A stretch of 64,000 bases of DNA from Parietaria judaica (Eukaryota; Streptophyta; Magnoliopsida; Rosales; Urticaceae): contig OX940868.1 in the NCBI GenBank assembly GCA_954871525.1, forward strand, positions 21,013,056 through 21,077,055. Reading direction: 5' to 3'. The notes under the pieces were generated by a model. The model was not told the DNA's origin. It was given only the letters and a program-made list of their open reading frames with translations, and ran no database searches. Both the position numbers and the translations under genes were made by a program. Positions 32,301-45,882 of the stretch are shown one piece after another; the stretch's first letter is position 1; each line of letters begins with the position of its first letter.

Positions 32301-35300
32301 GTTATACTCGTTTGTTTGTATAGCTTTTTTATAAACGGAAGGGGGGTTGAGTACAGAACTAATGTCGATGTGGTTAGTATTTTTCAACTTTCATTGTGGA
32401 TTGTGGATACTAATGCTAAATGACTTCTTTTGAGTTTGACTAACCCCGAATTACCTTGAGGCGCTTAAATTTTTAGTGTTTAAGTATTCTTTTTATTTTG
32501 CTTTTATTTCTTAGAATTACGAAAACTAGTAAAACGGAGCCCCTAGATTATCTAAGATTTATAAGAATGGAATAATGGTTGTCTTTAATTGGAAAATTGA
32601 AATAACAAACTTATGAGTGCTCCCTGCAAATTAGTAGTTTACTAGTTAGCTGAATGAATTAAATAATTAATAATAAACAGAAATAAATAATTGATTGATG
32701 GAAGTAATATCTCTACAAAAAATTATATTATCACACTGTCTTGTCTGCTCTTACAACTGCATCCTCTTTCTGTAAAATAAACAGGCGACTGGACCGCTGA
32801 TGCCGACTAATGTAACTGCGTATTCAAAATTTGGACCGAATCTAGTTCAGGCCATTGGCCAGTTTAACGGTAAACTTGTACACAGATTTTTGGTATCATT
32901 TAAGATTTTCATTTTTCGTCTGATATTAATTCACCTCTAAAAGGTTGAAGTTATTTATTAGGTAATTATGTAATTCTCATTGCCTTCATGAGCGAGTCAC
33001 CAATTAATAGTAATCCAGTTCTTCAAGATCATGTTCAGCCTCTTGTAGACGGATCCGATTCAGGTAAGTACGACATAAATTAAGCAGAATTTGTTTTACT
33101 TCTGAAAATTGAAATGGGAAAAAAATGGTCTTTTACCCCAAAAAACCGGTAACTGATACTTCGCTGGTATCAGTGCCAATTTTCAGTTCACACAAGACCC
33201 GATTACCATTTTTAATTGTCATATCTTAAAAATTTAATGACGATTTTACTTATTAGTTATTTTTGTTAAAAAATTATTTTTTTTCCATTTTGAAGTTTTT
33301 ACCTATACCAGTTTTCAAGCAAAAAAATTGGTACAAGTAAAAAAATGAAAATAAATACTGTTATTTGTATTGAAATGCCCAAGGACCGATAAAACGAGTA
33401 CTAATTGGACCCCTAAATTAGACAATGAAGCTGATACCTTGTATGTTGTATTATTGATGTTATAGTGCATTTCTCTCTTTTCTGGTTTAATGTCAGATCC
33501 TGAATTGATTGAAGGTCCATCTCGAGTATCACTTAATTGCCCCATAAGGTACGTGACAGTTATATTGCTTACTTCTGTGGCTCTATTACAGAACTCCTGT
33601 TATGAAGATCATAATTCAGAATATGGACTCGTAAATATAATGTTTCGGGACATCGTTCTTCCATTAATTAGATATCAAAATTATCTGTTTGCTAATCCTC
33701 AAGTCTTTTTTTTTTTTCAATAGCCATTCCCGTATTAACCTTCCCGTCAAAGGACATTCATGTAAACATCTTCAGGTGAGTGCTCTAATCACATACGTAA
33801 ACATGTTTATATTGCAAAAAAGACACCATAAGAAAACCCTCATAAGTTGTTTATGTATGAATTGTAGTGTTTCGACTTCAGCAAGTTCATCCAGTTGAAT
33901 TCAAGAAACCCATCATGGCGTTGCCCTCACTGTAATCAGTCTGTCTGCTACTCGGATATTCGTGTCGATCAGAACATGGCTAAGGCAAGTGGCTGCAAAA
34001 TCAACTTGCTCTTTATAGAGCTGTGTGAAGGGTGTAATTTAACTAGAAATAGTTATTCATAGTACTAATTATGCTTTTTAACGTTAATTAATTATTATAC
34101 AAGATCGGATTTTGGGGTCATAATATATAGCTCCGTTATTTTCTGTACTTTGGGGGGATTAGTTTAAAGATAAAAGTTTATACTATGTTTCCTATTTTGG
34201 TATTACTCTGTATATAGCTAATTAACTTATTAAATAAAGTAATAAAAAGATAAAAAATATCCCACTTTTTTGTGTTTCTCATCACGAGCTTCTGTTTCCG
34301 CAGGTTCTGAAAGAGGTCGGAGAAGAGGTCGCTAATGTAACCATTACAGCAGACGGATCGTGGAAGGCAGTCTTCGAAAATGACGACCGTTCAGATCGAG
34401 CCCATAAATTAAACCTCGATTCCCTGAAAGAAACATCCAATAACAGTGACCAAAATGGGCTTTCCGGTACCATAGACCTCACAAGGGACGATACCGCAAT
34501 GGAAGTTGACAATGTTTGTGGAATGGAGGACATCAAACCTTCTATTGCTGATCTCAGCGCCCCACCTCAATCAAACAATACAGCTATCGCAATTCAAACC
34601 GCTCCGCTGGACGTTGTAACTTCTCAAGGACTATGTGCTGGCATGGGATTTCCTTCAGAGGGTCTTACAGGCAACAATCCCGGAGCTCCCGAGATGCAGA
34701 GTTATTCTTCTCTAAATAGTTACCAATTGCAACAAATGTCGTTCTTGAATGGGATGCCGAGCAATGAGTACGGTACGTCTCCAAGCATTTCCCGAACAGT
34801 GGAAAGGACGCCAATAGCGGTTCAGGCGCTCCCGGCACAGTCACACTCCCCGGTAATGCCAAGATTCAGGCCCGCCTCGAATTCCCCAAGTCCCATTAGT
34901 CCCGACGTTGCTTCTTCTCATGCTGGATCGTCATCGGCGGTCAATGGGTATCAAGCGATATATGGAGATTTTGAAAGACTCATTAATCAACCGCAAGCAC
35001 CGATTGTTGCCTCAGTTGCTATGACACAGCCGCCACTCTTTACGACACAGGTCAGATCTCCTTGCATGTGGTCTTGTTATTTGTCCTTTGTACTTGTCGG
35101 GTCGTGTAGTTTCATGCTTAAACTTCGTTTTGGAAGTTTACCCTGGCACGTTTTTTAATATATAAATTATCGATATAATTTGTAGTAGTTTTATTTCTAA
35201 TCATACAAAATTGTCGCTTTTCCTCAAAGTTTAAGCCGAGTGTAATGCACATACCAGTGATTGAGCGTTGCACGTGGCTTAAATTTTGTTGAAAACCGTC

Positions 35301-35993
35301 GATCTCATAAATGATCTAGGAGAAATTTCTGTAATCTACAAGTTCAGGGGAAACCGTGGCACAACAAGAAACCTTAGAACAAGTTAAGAGGACATGATTC
35401 CAAATTTGTCTTGTTTTTAGTTAATAAGTAGTTAAGTGCCGTGCTTTTTCATCTCGCCTCAGATTCAGAACCGCCCTTACACAAGCCAACAACCGCGAGA
35501 CGCTTACAGGTCGGGCTCGCTTGGGGAGTTCCAAAACTCACACTTGCAACAAGTCTTCAACCCAAGCCTCTCGCAGCCCATGGCGCACTCTATCGCTCCA
35601 AACTCTGTTCGATCCACCTTGCCTTTCTCCCGAGCCCCGCCGGTGACTGGATACCAGCCGGTCAGGACCCGCCGACCCCCCCACATGGGCGGAACAGGAT
35701 CGCACCCAACGGTTCCAATGCAAACACAGTCGCCGAGACAGGCGTCGCCTTTGCCAGGGGCGGACCAGATGGATGTAACGCCGGAACAGAATTGGCGACC
35801 AGCTGGGAGGATGCGCGGGAGCATCTCGGGTCAGGCCTTTTCAAACTTCCAGGACATCATTATTACACCGACTCAGGCGGCTCAGTCCCCGAGGCCGCCG
35901 CCCGCGGTCTCAATCTCGCCCACGCTTCAAGCGATTTTGGCTAACAACAGGATTGCTCGCCCTTCCCAACCACATACCGATGCCACTCGGTGA
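29355..35993 (+). CDS. E3 SUMO ligase of the PIAL (PIAS-like) family with SP-RING
   Basis: Sixteen exons encode 798 residues: 29355-29542, 30316-30388, 30508-30573, 30725-30790, 30875-30954, 31506-31557, 31643-31711, 32173-32240, 32324-32372, 32785-32869, 32962-33063, 33497-33548, 33724-33775, 33868-33984, 34304-35050 and 35463-35993. All phases fit. The SP-RING (MIZ) zinc finger spans residues of about 305-360. It includes LNCPIRSHSRINLPVKGHSC, KHLQCFDFSKFIQLN and WRCPHCNQSVCYSDIRVDQN, with Cys-His-Cys-Cys zinc ligands. A SUMO-interacting motif TIDLT follows near residue 430. The long C-terminus is disordered, rich in Pro, Ser and Gln. Arabidopsis PIAL1 and PIAL2 extend SUMO chains and take part in stress responses and silencing; the same role is inferred here. 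Two introns (after exons 5 and 14) start with GC. The ATG at 29355 lies 168 bp after a Mutator-type element. Confidence 0.93.
30955..31505 (+). other. GC-AG intron (intron 5 of the PIAL-type gene)
   Basis: The exon ends ATGGAAAG and the intron begins GCGAGC, a non-canonical GC donor. The next exon starts after CTACCAG. Only this pair keeps the frame through TVMERFYPQLK, a region conserved in the family. GC-AG introns are a small minority in plants. Confidence 0.8.
33985..34303 (+). other. GC-AG intron (intron 14 of the PIAL-type gene)
   Basis: The exon ends GCTAAG and the intron begins GCAAGT, which is exactly the GC-donor consensus AG|GCAAGT. It ends TTTCCGCAG. It directly follows the SP-RING exon. 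Confidence 0.85.
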
Positions 35994-37407
35994 TAGGTTT
36001 GCAGGCCGCGCCTGACCTGCAATTTTAAATATTTCAGCTGTCGCTACTAATTAGTTTGTTTAGAAAAAAGAAAAAAGAAAAACACGGGGCAAGACGGCCG
36101 ACTTGACACCTCTGATGAGCGGTGATAAGTTGGGATTTTGGTGTTTATAAATCATATGGTAAGGTTGTACGTATTAGTAAAAAATGGCTGATTTATACCA
36201 AGTTAAATCATGTAGAGTCTTCTAACTTTGCTATATTAGAACTTTTAATATTAACAAGCCACTGGGCAATACAAACATGAGAACGTTAAGACCATAAGGC
36301 GTCGTTTTGCGACGGCATTTGCCGCCTCGTTACATGTTCTCGGGATCCATTGGCACTCGCCGGGCGTTCAAATAGCGATATAACCGATAATCCCCTGACG
36401 GCTGGCGGTCCAATTTTGTTGTAGAAATGTATCTTTGACGGGTTTTTCGTGGTCGGGCTTTTGAACCATGGCTTAAACTGAGAATTCATGGTAGTAAAAC
36501 ATGGTGAAATTTCCAATTTAATACTAATACTTTAGTATTACTATTGTAAACTTAATGAGTATTGTTCAAGCTGTAAGAGCTAAAGTCATCAAGCACAGCT
36601 TTTAAGTATTTATGACGCAATGATGATGAGTGTTAATATTAACAAAATAGACCAAAACAGATCAGAAATAACCAGATCTTATTCAGCGCATAGTTGAAAG
36701 AAAGTTTCAAGTTTATGCATGTGAGAGTTTTTTAAAAACAATTGGCTCTTTGCAAGTAGATAATAATGGTTAATATAATTTTATTTTCCCACCTGTTTTC
36801 TTGTCGACTTTGAGTTTGTCGGAACCTACACTAATCAAAAGTTTATATTATCTAACTTTGCTATTAATACCACTTTCTAACGTGTAATAACATAATTTTA
36901 ATCTAAAATTGAGTTTATGCAAATATATGATAAGTACTTTTAAAACATTATAAAATAAAATAAAAATTATGACATAATTTGAGGGCTCGAGACGATCTAG
37001 CAAGGCTAGTCTTAGTTATGTTGCTAATGGATTAGATTTAAAAGCTCCGTTAAAATAAATGGTCATAAATCTCCGAAAGTAAGCGTGTTTGGGCGAGAAT
37101 AAAACTAAGATGGTCGGGTCGATATTACCGGTTAAAACAAAATATAATTTCCATCACAAATTCCAAATGGGCACTATAGAATGGCCTCCAAGGAACAAGT
37201 TGGCTCGACAGGCCCACGAAAAGCCCATTAAGACAGAAAGTCCTCTCCGGTTACAAACCATCCCATTCCAACAGTGACCAACGAGATCTCGCCACGTGGC
37301 CGAATCGCCGTCCGGTGACTCACTCAACTCAGAACTCTCCACATTCCCGTCACTCTCACGTACTCGTCTATTCCAACACCGAACTCGCTCTGCTGACTCA
37401 GTGAGTC
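35994..37407. other. intergenic DNA between the SUMO ligase and the WD40 gene
   Basis: The 3' untranslated region of the SUMO-ligase gene is presumably in the first 250 bases. The rest is AT-rich with no recognised gene. The last 120 bases are GC-richer, hold a G-box (37293-37298) and act as the upstream region of the WD40 gene. Confidence 0.4.
37293..37298. promoter_or_regulatory. G-box CACGTG upstream of the WD40 gene
   Basis: GCCACGTGGC, a perfect ten-base palindrome containing the G-box core, lies about 110 bases before the ATG at 37408. G-boxes bind bZIP and bHLH factors. No TATA box is evident at the expected place. Confidence 0.5.
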
Positions 37408-40400
37408 ATGAAGTGCCGATCCGTGGCGTGCGTCTGGTCCGGCACGCTTCCGTCGCACCGAGTCACCGCCGTGGCGGCGGCGAGTGATCCTCCGGCGATT
37501 TACACCGGCGGATCCGACGGCTCGATCATCTGGTGGAGCCTCTCAGTCGCTGATTCTGTCCCGGTTAGTCGAACTCGGATCGAACTCAGTTTCTCGCATG
37601 GCGTTTACGAATTTTTCTATCGAACTCTGTTGAATACAGGTGAAGAAGTGTCTAGATGAACAGGAAATGAATTGGTTTGAGTTGAGACTATGATTGCGAA
37701 TATTTGGCGAATTCGCCATTGTTAGATGTATGAAAACCATGAAGTTCTTAAAATGCGTCTGAAAATTCAGCTCTAGTAATCAGACTCGTTGTCGCAGGAA
37801 TTCAGACCGAGAGCTATGCTATGCGGCCACGCTGCTCCGATACCGGACCTGGACATCTGCGATCCTGTTGTAGCTTCGGGATCCGACAGAGAATGCTCTT
37901 CGAGTAACTGGGCGGGGAGCTCTAATGGCGATGCTTCCAGGGCTTTGTTCAGTGTCTCCACCGATGGTGTGATGTGCGTGTGGAGCAGAAGCAGTGGCCA
38001 TTGCAGGCGGAGGAGGAAGCTCCCTCCTTGGGCGGGAAGTCCATCAACTGTGCGAACCTTGCGCTCCAAGCCACGATATGTGTGTGTTGCTTGCTGCGTC
38101 GTTGATAATGCCCGATTGACCGATCACAATTCAGTTGATTATGTGGAATTGGGTGATGACTCTACTGAGAGAGAGGCTCGGAATCAGAAAGGCCCGAAAT
38201 GCAGTGTCGTTATTGTCGACACTTATAGTCTGACCGTTGCACAAACCGTTATCCGCGGGAATCTATCAATTGGGTCACTGAGGTTTATGGCCGTGGTTTC
38301 GCCGACCGAAGAAGATAAGTGTTTTGTGGTTTTATCTGATTCTTTAGGTAGGCTGCAAAAGTTATCTATTTCCGAGAATCTCCATGAACAGAAGGAACGT
38401 GTGAATGGTCTTTCCAAAATCTCCTCTAAGCTGGAGGCGGCTGTTTCGGAAGAGGGGATTATTGAAGGACTGGTTTTGTCGATGGCGATCTCTGGGAATT
38501 TTGTTGCGTTCGTTCTAGAAAGTCGCTGCTTATTTAGGCTATTAGATAGTGGTTCTACGATTGGAGAGATTCCTTTTGTTGACAGTTTTATTTGTAGAAA
38601 TTCTGATTCTTTTCAGTTAAATGGTACGGGGTGTATGTTTCTTGAACGAGAGGAAGACAAAGATACGTTAAGTACAGAAGATGCCCCTGATACACGCAGA
38701 AGGAAATTTGCAGTCTGGAACGATAGAGGTCAATTAATTCTCTTCTCAATATCATTTTCGAAAGGTGTTTTTACATTCAAGCCTCTCTCTGAAATCCTGG
38801 TTGATGCTCATTCGCAGGATCAGAGACAGTCGACATCTTTCATTCAATTGGATCGCTATATCATTCGTGTTCAATCACTTTGTATCGATGACGATGAACC
38901 TTTTCATTGGAAGCCGTTTGTAACAATCTACGAGGAAGGTTTCGGTTTAAGAATGCATGGAAAAGGCTCGTCTTTCATTGATTGGACTCGATATTCTAGT
39001 TCAGTTCATGAATTTAAGAGGATTAGCGAACCAGAGACAGAGTTGTTATCGTATAGAGATATCTCTGGTGCAAGTACTAGCTCGAATAATCGTAGTAAAG
39101 AGAGAGATAATCAGAGGGTTGCTGTGTCTTCTTCCATGGTTATTTCCGAGACTTCTTTTGCTCCCTATGGCATCGTGTATGGATTCGTTAATGGGGAAAT
39201 AGAAGTTATTCGATTTGATTTTCTTGAAGGCCATAATGCAGATTCTCCTCTGTCCCGCCAAATCTTTGTGGGGCATACTGCTTCTGTTCTATGTTTGGCT
39301 GCTCATCATATGGTCAACGCTGCAAAAGATTCAAACTTTTGTGAGGTATTAGTTTCTGGAAGCAAGGATTGTACTATTCGAATTTGGGATCTTGAAACCG
39401 GGAATATAATTACGATTTTACACCAACATGTGGGTCCGGTTCATCAAATTATCCTTCCTCCAGTTCATACAGCTCATCCTTGGAGTGATTGCTTTCTCTC
39501 TGTTGGGGAAGATTTCTCGGTAACTCTTTCGTCTTTCGAAAATATGAGAGTGGAGAGAATATTTCCGGGACATCTTAATTATCCTGCTAAAGTTGTTTGG
39601 GATGGTAAAAGAGGTTATATCGCATGTCTATGTCCACACGATGCAGATTCTTCTGATGCAAAGGATATATTATATCTCTGGGACATAAAAACAGGTTCGA
39701 AAGAGCGGGTTATTCGTGGATCAGCTTCCCATTCAATGTTTGATCATTTCTGCAAAGGTGTCAGCGATAATTCCAGTTCTAATAACTCAAATACGTCTCT
39801 TTCATCGTTGATTCTTCCAATAATCGAAGATGGCAGTTCTTCTTCTGGCTCTTATGTAAATAATATGGACATTGGCGAAAAAACAGGTCAAAGTCATCAG
39901 TATGCTATCAAATGTTCTTGCCCATTTCCTGGTATTGCTGCTCTGAGTTTTGACCTTGTTTCATTAACGTTTACGAATGAAAAGCATGAGAATACAGTGA
40001 AGGATCAGAGAACCGAGACATCCAATCCTCAAAAAGGAATTCCGAAACATGAATCCGATGTGGATGTGACGTCCACCGATGCTTTGAATGAGCTGGAGTC
40101 GATAAGGTCTCTTGAGGAACGCTTAATCCGATTTAGTCTTTCATTTTTGCACTTGTGGGGTGCGGATCCTGAGCTTGATTATCTGCTTCTGACTGATATG
40201 AAGCTGAAGAGACCCGATAAGTTTTTCGTGGCTTCTGGTTTACAAGGTGACAAGGGGTCTTTAACTCTGGCGTTTCCTGATTTAAGCGCTCTTCTCGAGG
40301 TACCACGGTCGATATAATTGAACTTTTCTTTTCTCTCTCTTTTTAATTATGATTATATAAGGAAACATACCTTTGATAATCCAATCCGATGTTTAAAATA

Positions 40401-43400
40401 TCTCTAATCTACGAAATAATATTTCTTATAATCGCGACAATAATAAGCGCAAGAAAATAGATTTCTAGTCTAGGACTATATACGTACCAGCTAATCACTG
40501 GAAAGGAAATTTCAGCTGTGGAAATCGTCGTCGGAGTTCTGTGCAATGAGGTCATTAACGATGGTGTCTCTTGCTCAACGTATGATTAGCTTGTCTCATA
40601 CCACTTCATCTGCCAGCAGGTTGTTTTTGTGTTCGCATTATGAAGCGAAGACTAAATTACAGACTATCATTACTTTCATAATGGCATTTGTAATCTGATC
40701 TGTATTTTTTGCAGTGCGTTAGCTGCATTCTATACGCGAAACTTTGCTGAGAAATTTCCCGATATCAAGCCACCTTTACTTCAGGTTTCTGCTTGTTCTT
40801 AGTGTTCTTTCCGTCGTCTTTCTCTGAAAACTTAAATTGTACACTTGTTTATTTGTTGAAAGAGCTAATAGAATTCTTAGAGGTGGGCAATCAAAATATC
40901 TTCTTTTAATTCAACAGTGTTAACAACAGAAAATTTATACAGTATGGCTAGAATATGTATTGAAATAAAAAAAGTTTGGGTGTAACTGTTAATATAAATT
41001 ATTTTTATTTGGTTACAATCATAATTCAATATCTAATTAGGCAGGTTCCTTTTTTGCAGCAATATTAATATTATGCTTTGTTAACTATGATTAGGGTAAA
41101 ATGTCTACTTTTTATCGTTCATCAATTATATCACAAAAAGAAAAAAAATATATATTATCATAAAATCACAATATGTGAACAATTTGAAATTATGCAAATT
41201 CTTTGGATGTATAAAATGAACTTGTATTTCTCTCTCTCTCTCTCCAGCTATTGGTGAGTTTCTGGCAAGAGGAAAGTGATCACATTCGTATGGCTGCACG
41301 CACCTTATTCCACTGTGCCGCTTCACGGGCGATCCCACCTCCTTTATGCGCTAAAAGATCATCAAATCGTCTCAAAGAAAACTCAGAATCCGATCACAAA
41401 GAACACAGAAATGGAAATTTGAGCCAAGAGGAGGATTTAACTGCACTCACATCATCTCCAAAGCAACTAAAGGACTCAAATGAAATTCCCCAAGACGAAA
41501 AATTTAGTATCTTAGCGTGGCTAGAATCATTCGAAATGCAGGATTGGACTTCGTGCATCGGAGGAACGAGCCAAGACGCAATGACTTCTCATATAATCGT
41601 GGCGGCTTCATTGGCTATTTGGTATCCGAGCCTTGTGAAGCCGTGTTTGGCCTCTTTGGTTGTTCATCCATTAATGAAGTTGGTGATGGCCATGAATGAA
41701 AAGTACAGCTCCACAGCGGCCGAGCTTCTCGCCGAAGGAATGGAGAGCACATGGAAACACTGTATTGCCCCTGAAATACATCGCTTGATAGGCGATATTT
41801 TCTTCCAGATTGAGTGCGTGAGCGGCTCGTCGGCCAACTCTGCTGCAAAAAAGTCAGTCATACCAAATTCTATTTGCGACACTTTAGTTGGGATTCTTCT
41901 TCCGAGTTTGGCAATGGCTGATGTGCTGGCTTTTCTGACCGTTGTCGAAAGTCAAGTTTGGTCAACTGCTTCGGATTCACCTGTTCATCCGGTTTCCCTT
42001 GTGACGCTTACTAGAATTGTGCGTGGATCTCCCAAAAGTGTTGCTCAATACCTTGATAAGGTCTGTTCCAGCAGTCTATTAGACTTCTTATTAGTTTAGA
42101 AAAATAATTAAATCAAATGACCTTTTGATGACGGGTCATAGACAATTTTGAGGAAAAAAATTCGGTGTTCGAGGGAAAACTCCTGTAGCTATATTATTTA
42201 GCGAATCTATTTTTAAATAGTTATTCTGTATCCAAAACTAGTAATTGCCTTTATTTTTATTCTTCATAACAGTTCTGTTTTTAATATTATAGAATCAGAT
42301 CCGGTTCTAGTTTATAAAATTCCAAAAAAAAAAAAAATCAAAACCGGTAAATGGTTTCACCCCTTTAGTAATTAGAAACCAGGTCATCAGCAACAAAGGC
42401 AAGCAATAGCATGACATGTCTGATTCTCTACTGGGTTATCGTATATGGATTCTGTTTATCTGCATGTAGTTTTTTTGGTAATATGATAAAATAACTACTT
42501 CGTAATACATAATAATTCAAGACTTTATGAAGTTGAAGCTTGAATTAAGTGAATATTTATGTAACCGTTGACGGTTGTGTAGGTTGTGAACTTTATTCTA
42601 CAAACAATGGAGCCTAGTAACTCTGTCATGCGCAGAGCTTGCCTCCAAAGCTCAATCACTGCACTCAAGGAAGTTGTTCATGGATTTCCGATGGTAGCAA
42701 TTAATGAGAATTGGACCAGACTGGCCATTGGCGATGCCGTTGGAGAGATCAAAAGCGCTACAGTTCGGGTCTATGATATGCAGAGGTAATTAAACGGACG
42801 AAAGGAAAAACTTTTTGTCTCCAACTTTTTTTATATAAATTTTTTGGGTCTCCGGGCCAATTTGATGTTCAATAGGAAACTCCACTGATCAAAACACGAC
42901 AGTTGTAACTTGTACCCGGATCAGACGGCTATCTATACTATTAAGAATAGAAACCGTAACCCCATATTTATTGTAAAATACCACAACACTTCCAGTGACT
43001 TAAGACAATTATAAAAATATTTAATCAATAACTATTTCCTAATTATCGGTCGAACAATGTCTTTGTGCTACCTTTTTCTTCAATGATTTGAAGAGGCATT
43101 TGAAAGGGATAAATAGATAAACTTTTTTGTTTTTGGTCTCTTTGTTTTTGCCGTTTTCCAATGTTTTCTTTTTGTGGGTGTCTTTTTTTTCTTCTTCTTC
43201 TTCTGTTATGTGGGTGTTCTCCGACATTTGGTTTCTTTTTCTTTGTGCTATAATGCAGTGTGGTGAAGATAAAGGTTTTGGACGCAAGTGCCCCTCCCGG
43301 ACTTCCATCTTTGCTTGGACTCTCACCTGAAACAGTGGTTTCCACCGCCATTTCGGCTCTCAGTTTCTCGCCCGATGGAGAGGTAATATAGCTTGTTAGA

Positions 43401-44252
43401 CCCCATAACCGAATTTTGATGACTGTAGATAAATTGAATAGCTCTCTTTTCTTGTTTACTGTAACCACGGCACCTGTCTGGAGATCGCGTTCTGGGGACG
43501 TATCATCTGAAGTGGTTATCTAATTTCATTGGTTTATCAGAATTATTACTTGACCTTTACTATGCGGATGTTGATTAAACGAACACTAATATAGGGGCTA
43601 GTGGCGTTTTCCGAGCACGGACTGATGATCCGATGGTGGTCTTTGGGATCGGTTTGGTGGGAGAAACTTACTCGGAATTTGACACCTATACAATGTACTA
43701 AATTGATTTTTGTTCCACCGTGGGAGGGATTCTCGCCCAACTCTTCTCGCTCAAGCATCATGGGCAGCGTGATGGGACACGATCGGCATTTTAATTTTCA
43801 GGTAACTCTTCCGTTCAACATCTTCTACTATTAAGGCATTGTTGAATTCTTATCTTATTTAATTTTTTGCTAGGGTGTGAAGGTTTTACCCCGGAAACCG
43901 AATAACCGGAATATTTATTTTCTGAAAGAAAAAAAAACCATTTATCCAAAACCGGTTTCACTATTGGTTTTTCATCAGAACCGATTGATTATACCAGAAC
44001 CACTTTGCCAGAAAATGTGTCGGGACCACTGGTTTCACATTTCAATTTTTGACGAAAAACATCATTTCGAAGACCAAAAAACCAACTTCAAATCACTAAT
44101 TTTTGCAGGACAATCCGAAGGTTTCGAGGCACGTGGACAATTTGAAGGTATTGATCCATTATCTCGACCTCTGTTACCGGCTTCAATGGGTGGAAGACCG
44201 AAAAGTAGCTCTTTCAAGACACGGCCACGAGTTGGGCACATATCAACTGTAG
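37408..44252 (+). CDS. WDR7 / rabconnectin-3 beta-like WD40 protein
   Basis: Nine exons: 37408-37563, 37798-40299, 40516-40619, 40715-40784, 41248-42060, 42583-42785, 43259-43382, 43595-43801 and 44109-44252. All phases agree, giving 1440 residues, which matches the plant family. WD repeats lie at the N-terminus (IYTGGSDGSIIWWSL), around residues 540-690 (IFVGHTASVLCLAAH, VSGSKDCTIRIWDLETGN, ILYLWDIKTGS) and near the C-terminus (SALSFSPDGEGLVAFSEHG, then IRWWSLGSVWW). Between them is a long helical region (residues of about 860-1290). It ends VALSRHGHELGTYQL, as in its relatives. The animal homologue is the rabconnectin-3 beta subunit, which binds the V-ATPase regulator; the plant role is not established. 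The last intron contains an old hAT element abutting the acceptor. Confidence 0.92.
43871..44098. mobile_element. old hAT-type element abutting the last splice acceptor of the WD40 gene
   Basis: The left end is TAGGGTGTGAAGG; the right end reads inward TAGTGATTTGAAG. The flanking 8-mers TTTTTTGC (43863-43870) and ATTTTTGC (44099-44106) match at 7 of 8 positions. The interior contains AAACCGG, ACCGGTTT and AACCGA motifs similar in style to the other CCGG-type elements. The right-hand duplication supplies the pyrimidine tract of the acceptor TTTTTGCAG (ends 44108). Confidence 0.5.
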
Positions 44253-44508
44253 GCACACGAGCTCTTACGGTTTCACGATCCCCATATTTTAAAATTAACT
44301 CCTTCGAATTCTACAATTTTGGTTTTTTTCTCCGTGTCATATATAAAAAAAAAAATTATTAAGAGATTTTATGTTTTTTTTGGTGTCGTTTATGTCATAT
44401 TCTCAAGTATTAATGCTGTCGTTTTTGTGTTTTTCTTCTCCTCATGTCGTTTTATATCTTTCATCAGTTTTGTTATTGACTGATTGGTAATTCCCTCTGT
44501 AGTATGAT

Positions 44509-44554
<46 letters not shown>

Positions 44555-45658
44555 CGAACTCGCCTTAGTTCGACGTTTTGAATTGTCTTACGTATCAGGG
44601 TTTTCGTACCGTCGTTTCTGCACATACTCCCAGTTTCTTGTGTTTCATTGTTGACCTAACTTGATCATTTTTTTTATGTTGTCCTTTGTTTAGTTTTTTA
44701 GTTTTTGGCCTTCGTAGCTTGACCTACACTTATTTGAGCTTCTAAGTAAATGCATATATTGAGATTTTTTTTTCACCTTTTATTCATACTAGCGAACATA
44801 ACACAAATCTTAACAGTTAAAATTCTACCCATTTGGGATAGTGTAAAATATATGGTAACAATTTTGGGTTTAATTCTAGCATTTTTTTTAATTATTATTA
44901 ATAAGTGAGTGATTTTCCATGATTTGAGGTCAATACAATCACATAATTCCTAGTCATTTGAGTTAAGTGTTAAAATTCTCATTTAACTCGCATATACGAG
45001 CAGTCACTAACCCTAAAAAAGACGCAACGAATTCCAAAAGTTGATTCATTAATTGATACTTTTAACCGTAAGATTGTTTTGGTAAGCAGATTTTTCCTGT
45101 AGTTGGGTAGAGAAAATACCTAATACAGTAGTAGTAAATAAATAGTTTTAATCAAAGAGCACATATATATATGATCATTACACATGGGTGGTGTTAGAGT
45201 TTTGTCTCTTGAAGTTACCAAACATTTCTTTTCTGTACAAATTCGAAATTGTCACGCAAGGATGTTCATGAGTACCTGCACATGAAAGTATATGAACCTC
45301 CACATATGAAGCCTATTTATTAAAAATGCATGTGGTTTTCTCACCTGTCAATTTACAAGATCGAATTATTTACAAGCTAACGATAAAAAGAATAGTGGGC
45401 ACTAGTATGGGGATTAACATATAATATATGTCTACGTAAATATACTATAATATATATTGCTGGTTACTCTCACGCAACGTCCATTCCTTTTGTTTGTCAT
45501 CGCTCTCATGCATGCATGTACTCTCTCTCGTGAATAATCATGATGAAGAAATCATAATAGGTATTTTTGCCCCCTGAACTTTAAGTTTTAGCAGCAATAC
45601 TCCCTTATTTTCAAAACTATACTGCCCCGGATAAGTTACATAATTAATCTTGTACATC
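44253..45658. other. intergenic DNA after the WD40 gene
   Basis: It includes the presumed 3' untranslated region and a TA microsatellite (about 44514-44553). The rest is AT-rich, and no gene was found. Confidence 0.4.
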
Positions 45659-45666
45659 TACAGAAC

Positions 45667-45776
45667 AAGGCTGGCTCTGAGTTTGTTGCGTCTTGTCGGG
45701 ACTCTAGGCTACATAAATTTTTGGTGTCCCTTAAAATATTTAAAACTTAAATTTTTTTCATGTATATATTTAATCA

Positions 45777-45825
<49 letters not shown>

Positions 45826-45882
45826 TGGGACCCTTAAACTTAAGGGGGCCCGAGGTGTCGGCCTTGGGAGGGCCGGCTGTAA
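45667..45882. mobile_element. small non-autonomous hAT-type element (216 bp)
   Basis: Exact 8-bp duplication TACAGAAC (45659-45666 and 45883-45890). The left end is AAGGCTGGCTCTGAG; the right end reads inward TTACAGCCGGCCCTCC, a common plant hAT terminus type (CAGGGCCGGCTC). A TA microsatellite of about 44 bases expands the centre. It lies about 0.5 kb upstream of the endoglucanase start codon. Confidence 0.78.

Noticed and set aside
35441..35944. 167-codon plus-strand frame overlapping the last SUMO-ligase exon
   Set aside because: It is an out-of-frame shadow of the GC-rich last exon; the in-phase frame from 35463 continues the protein.
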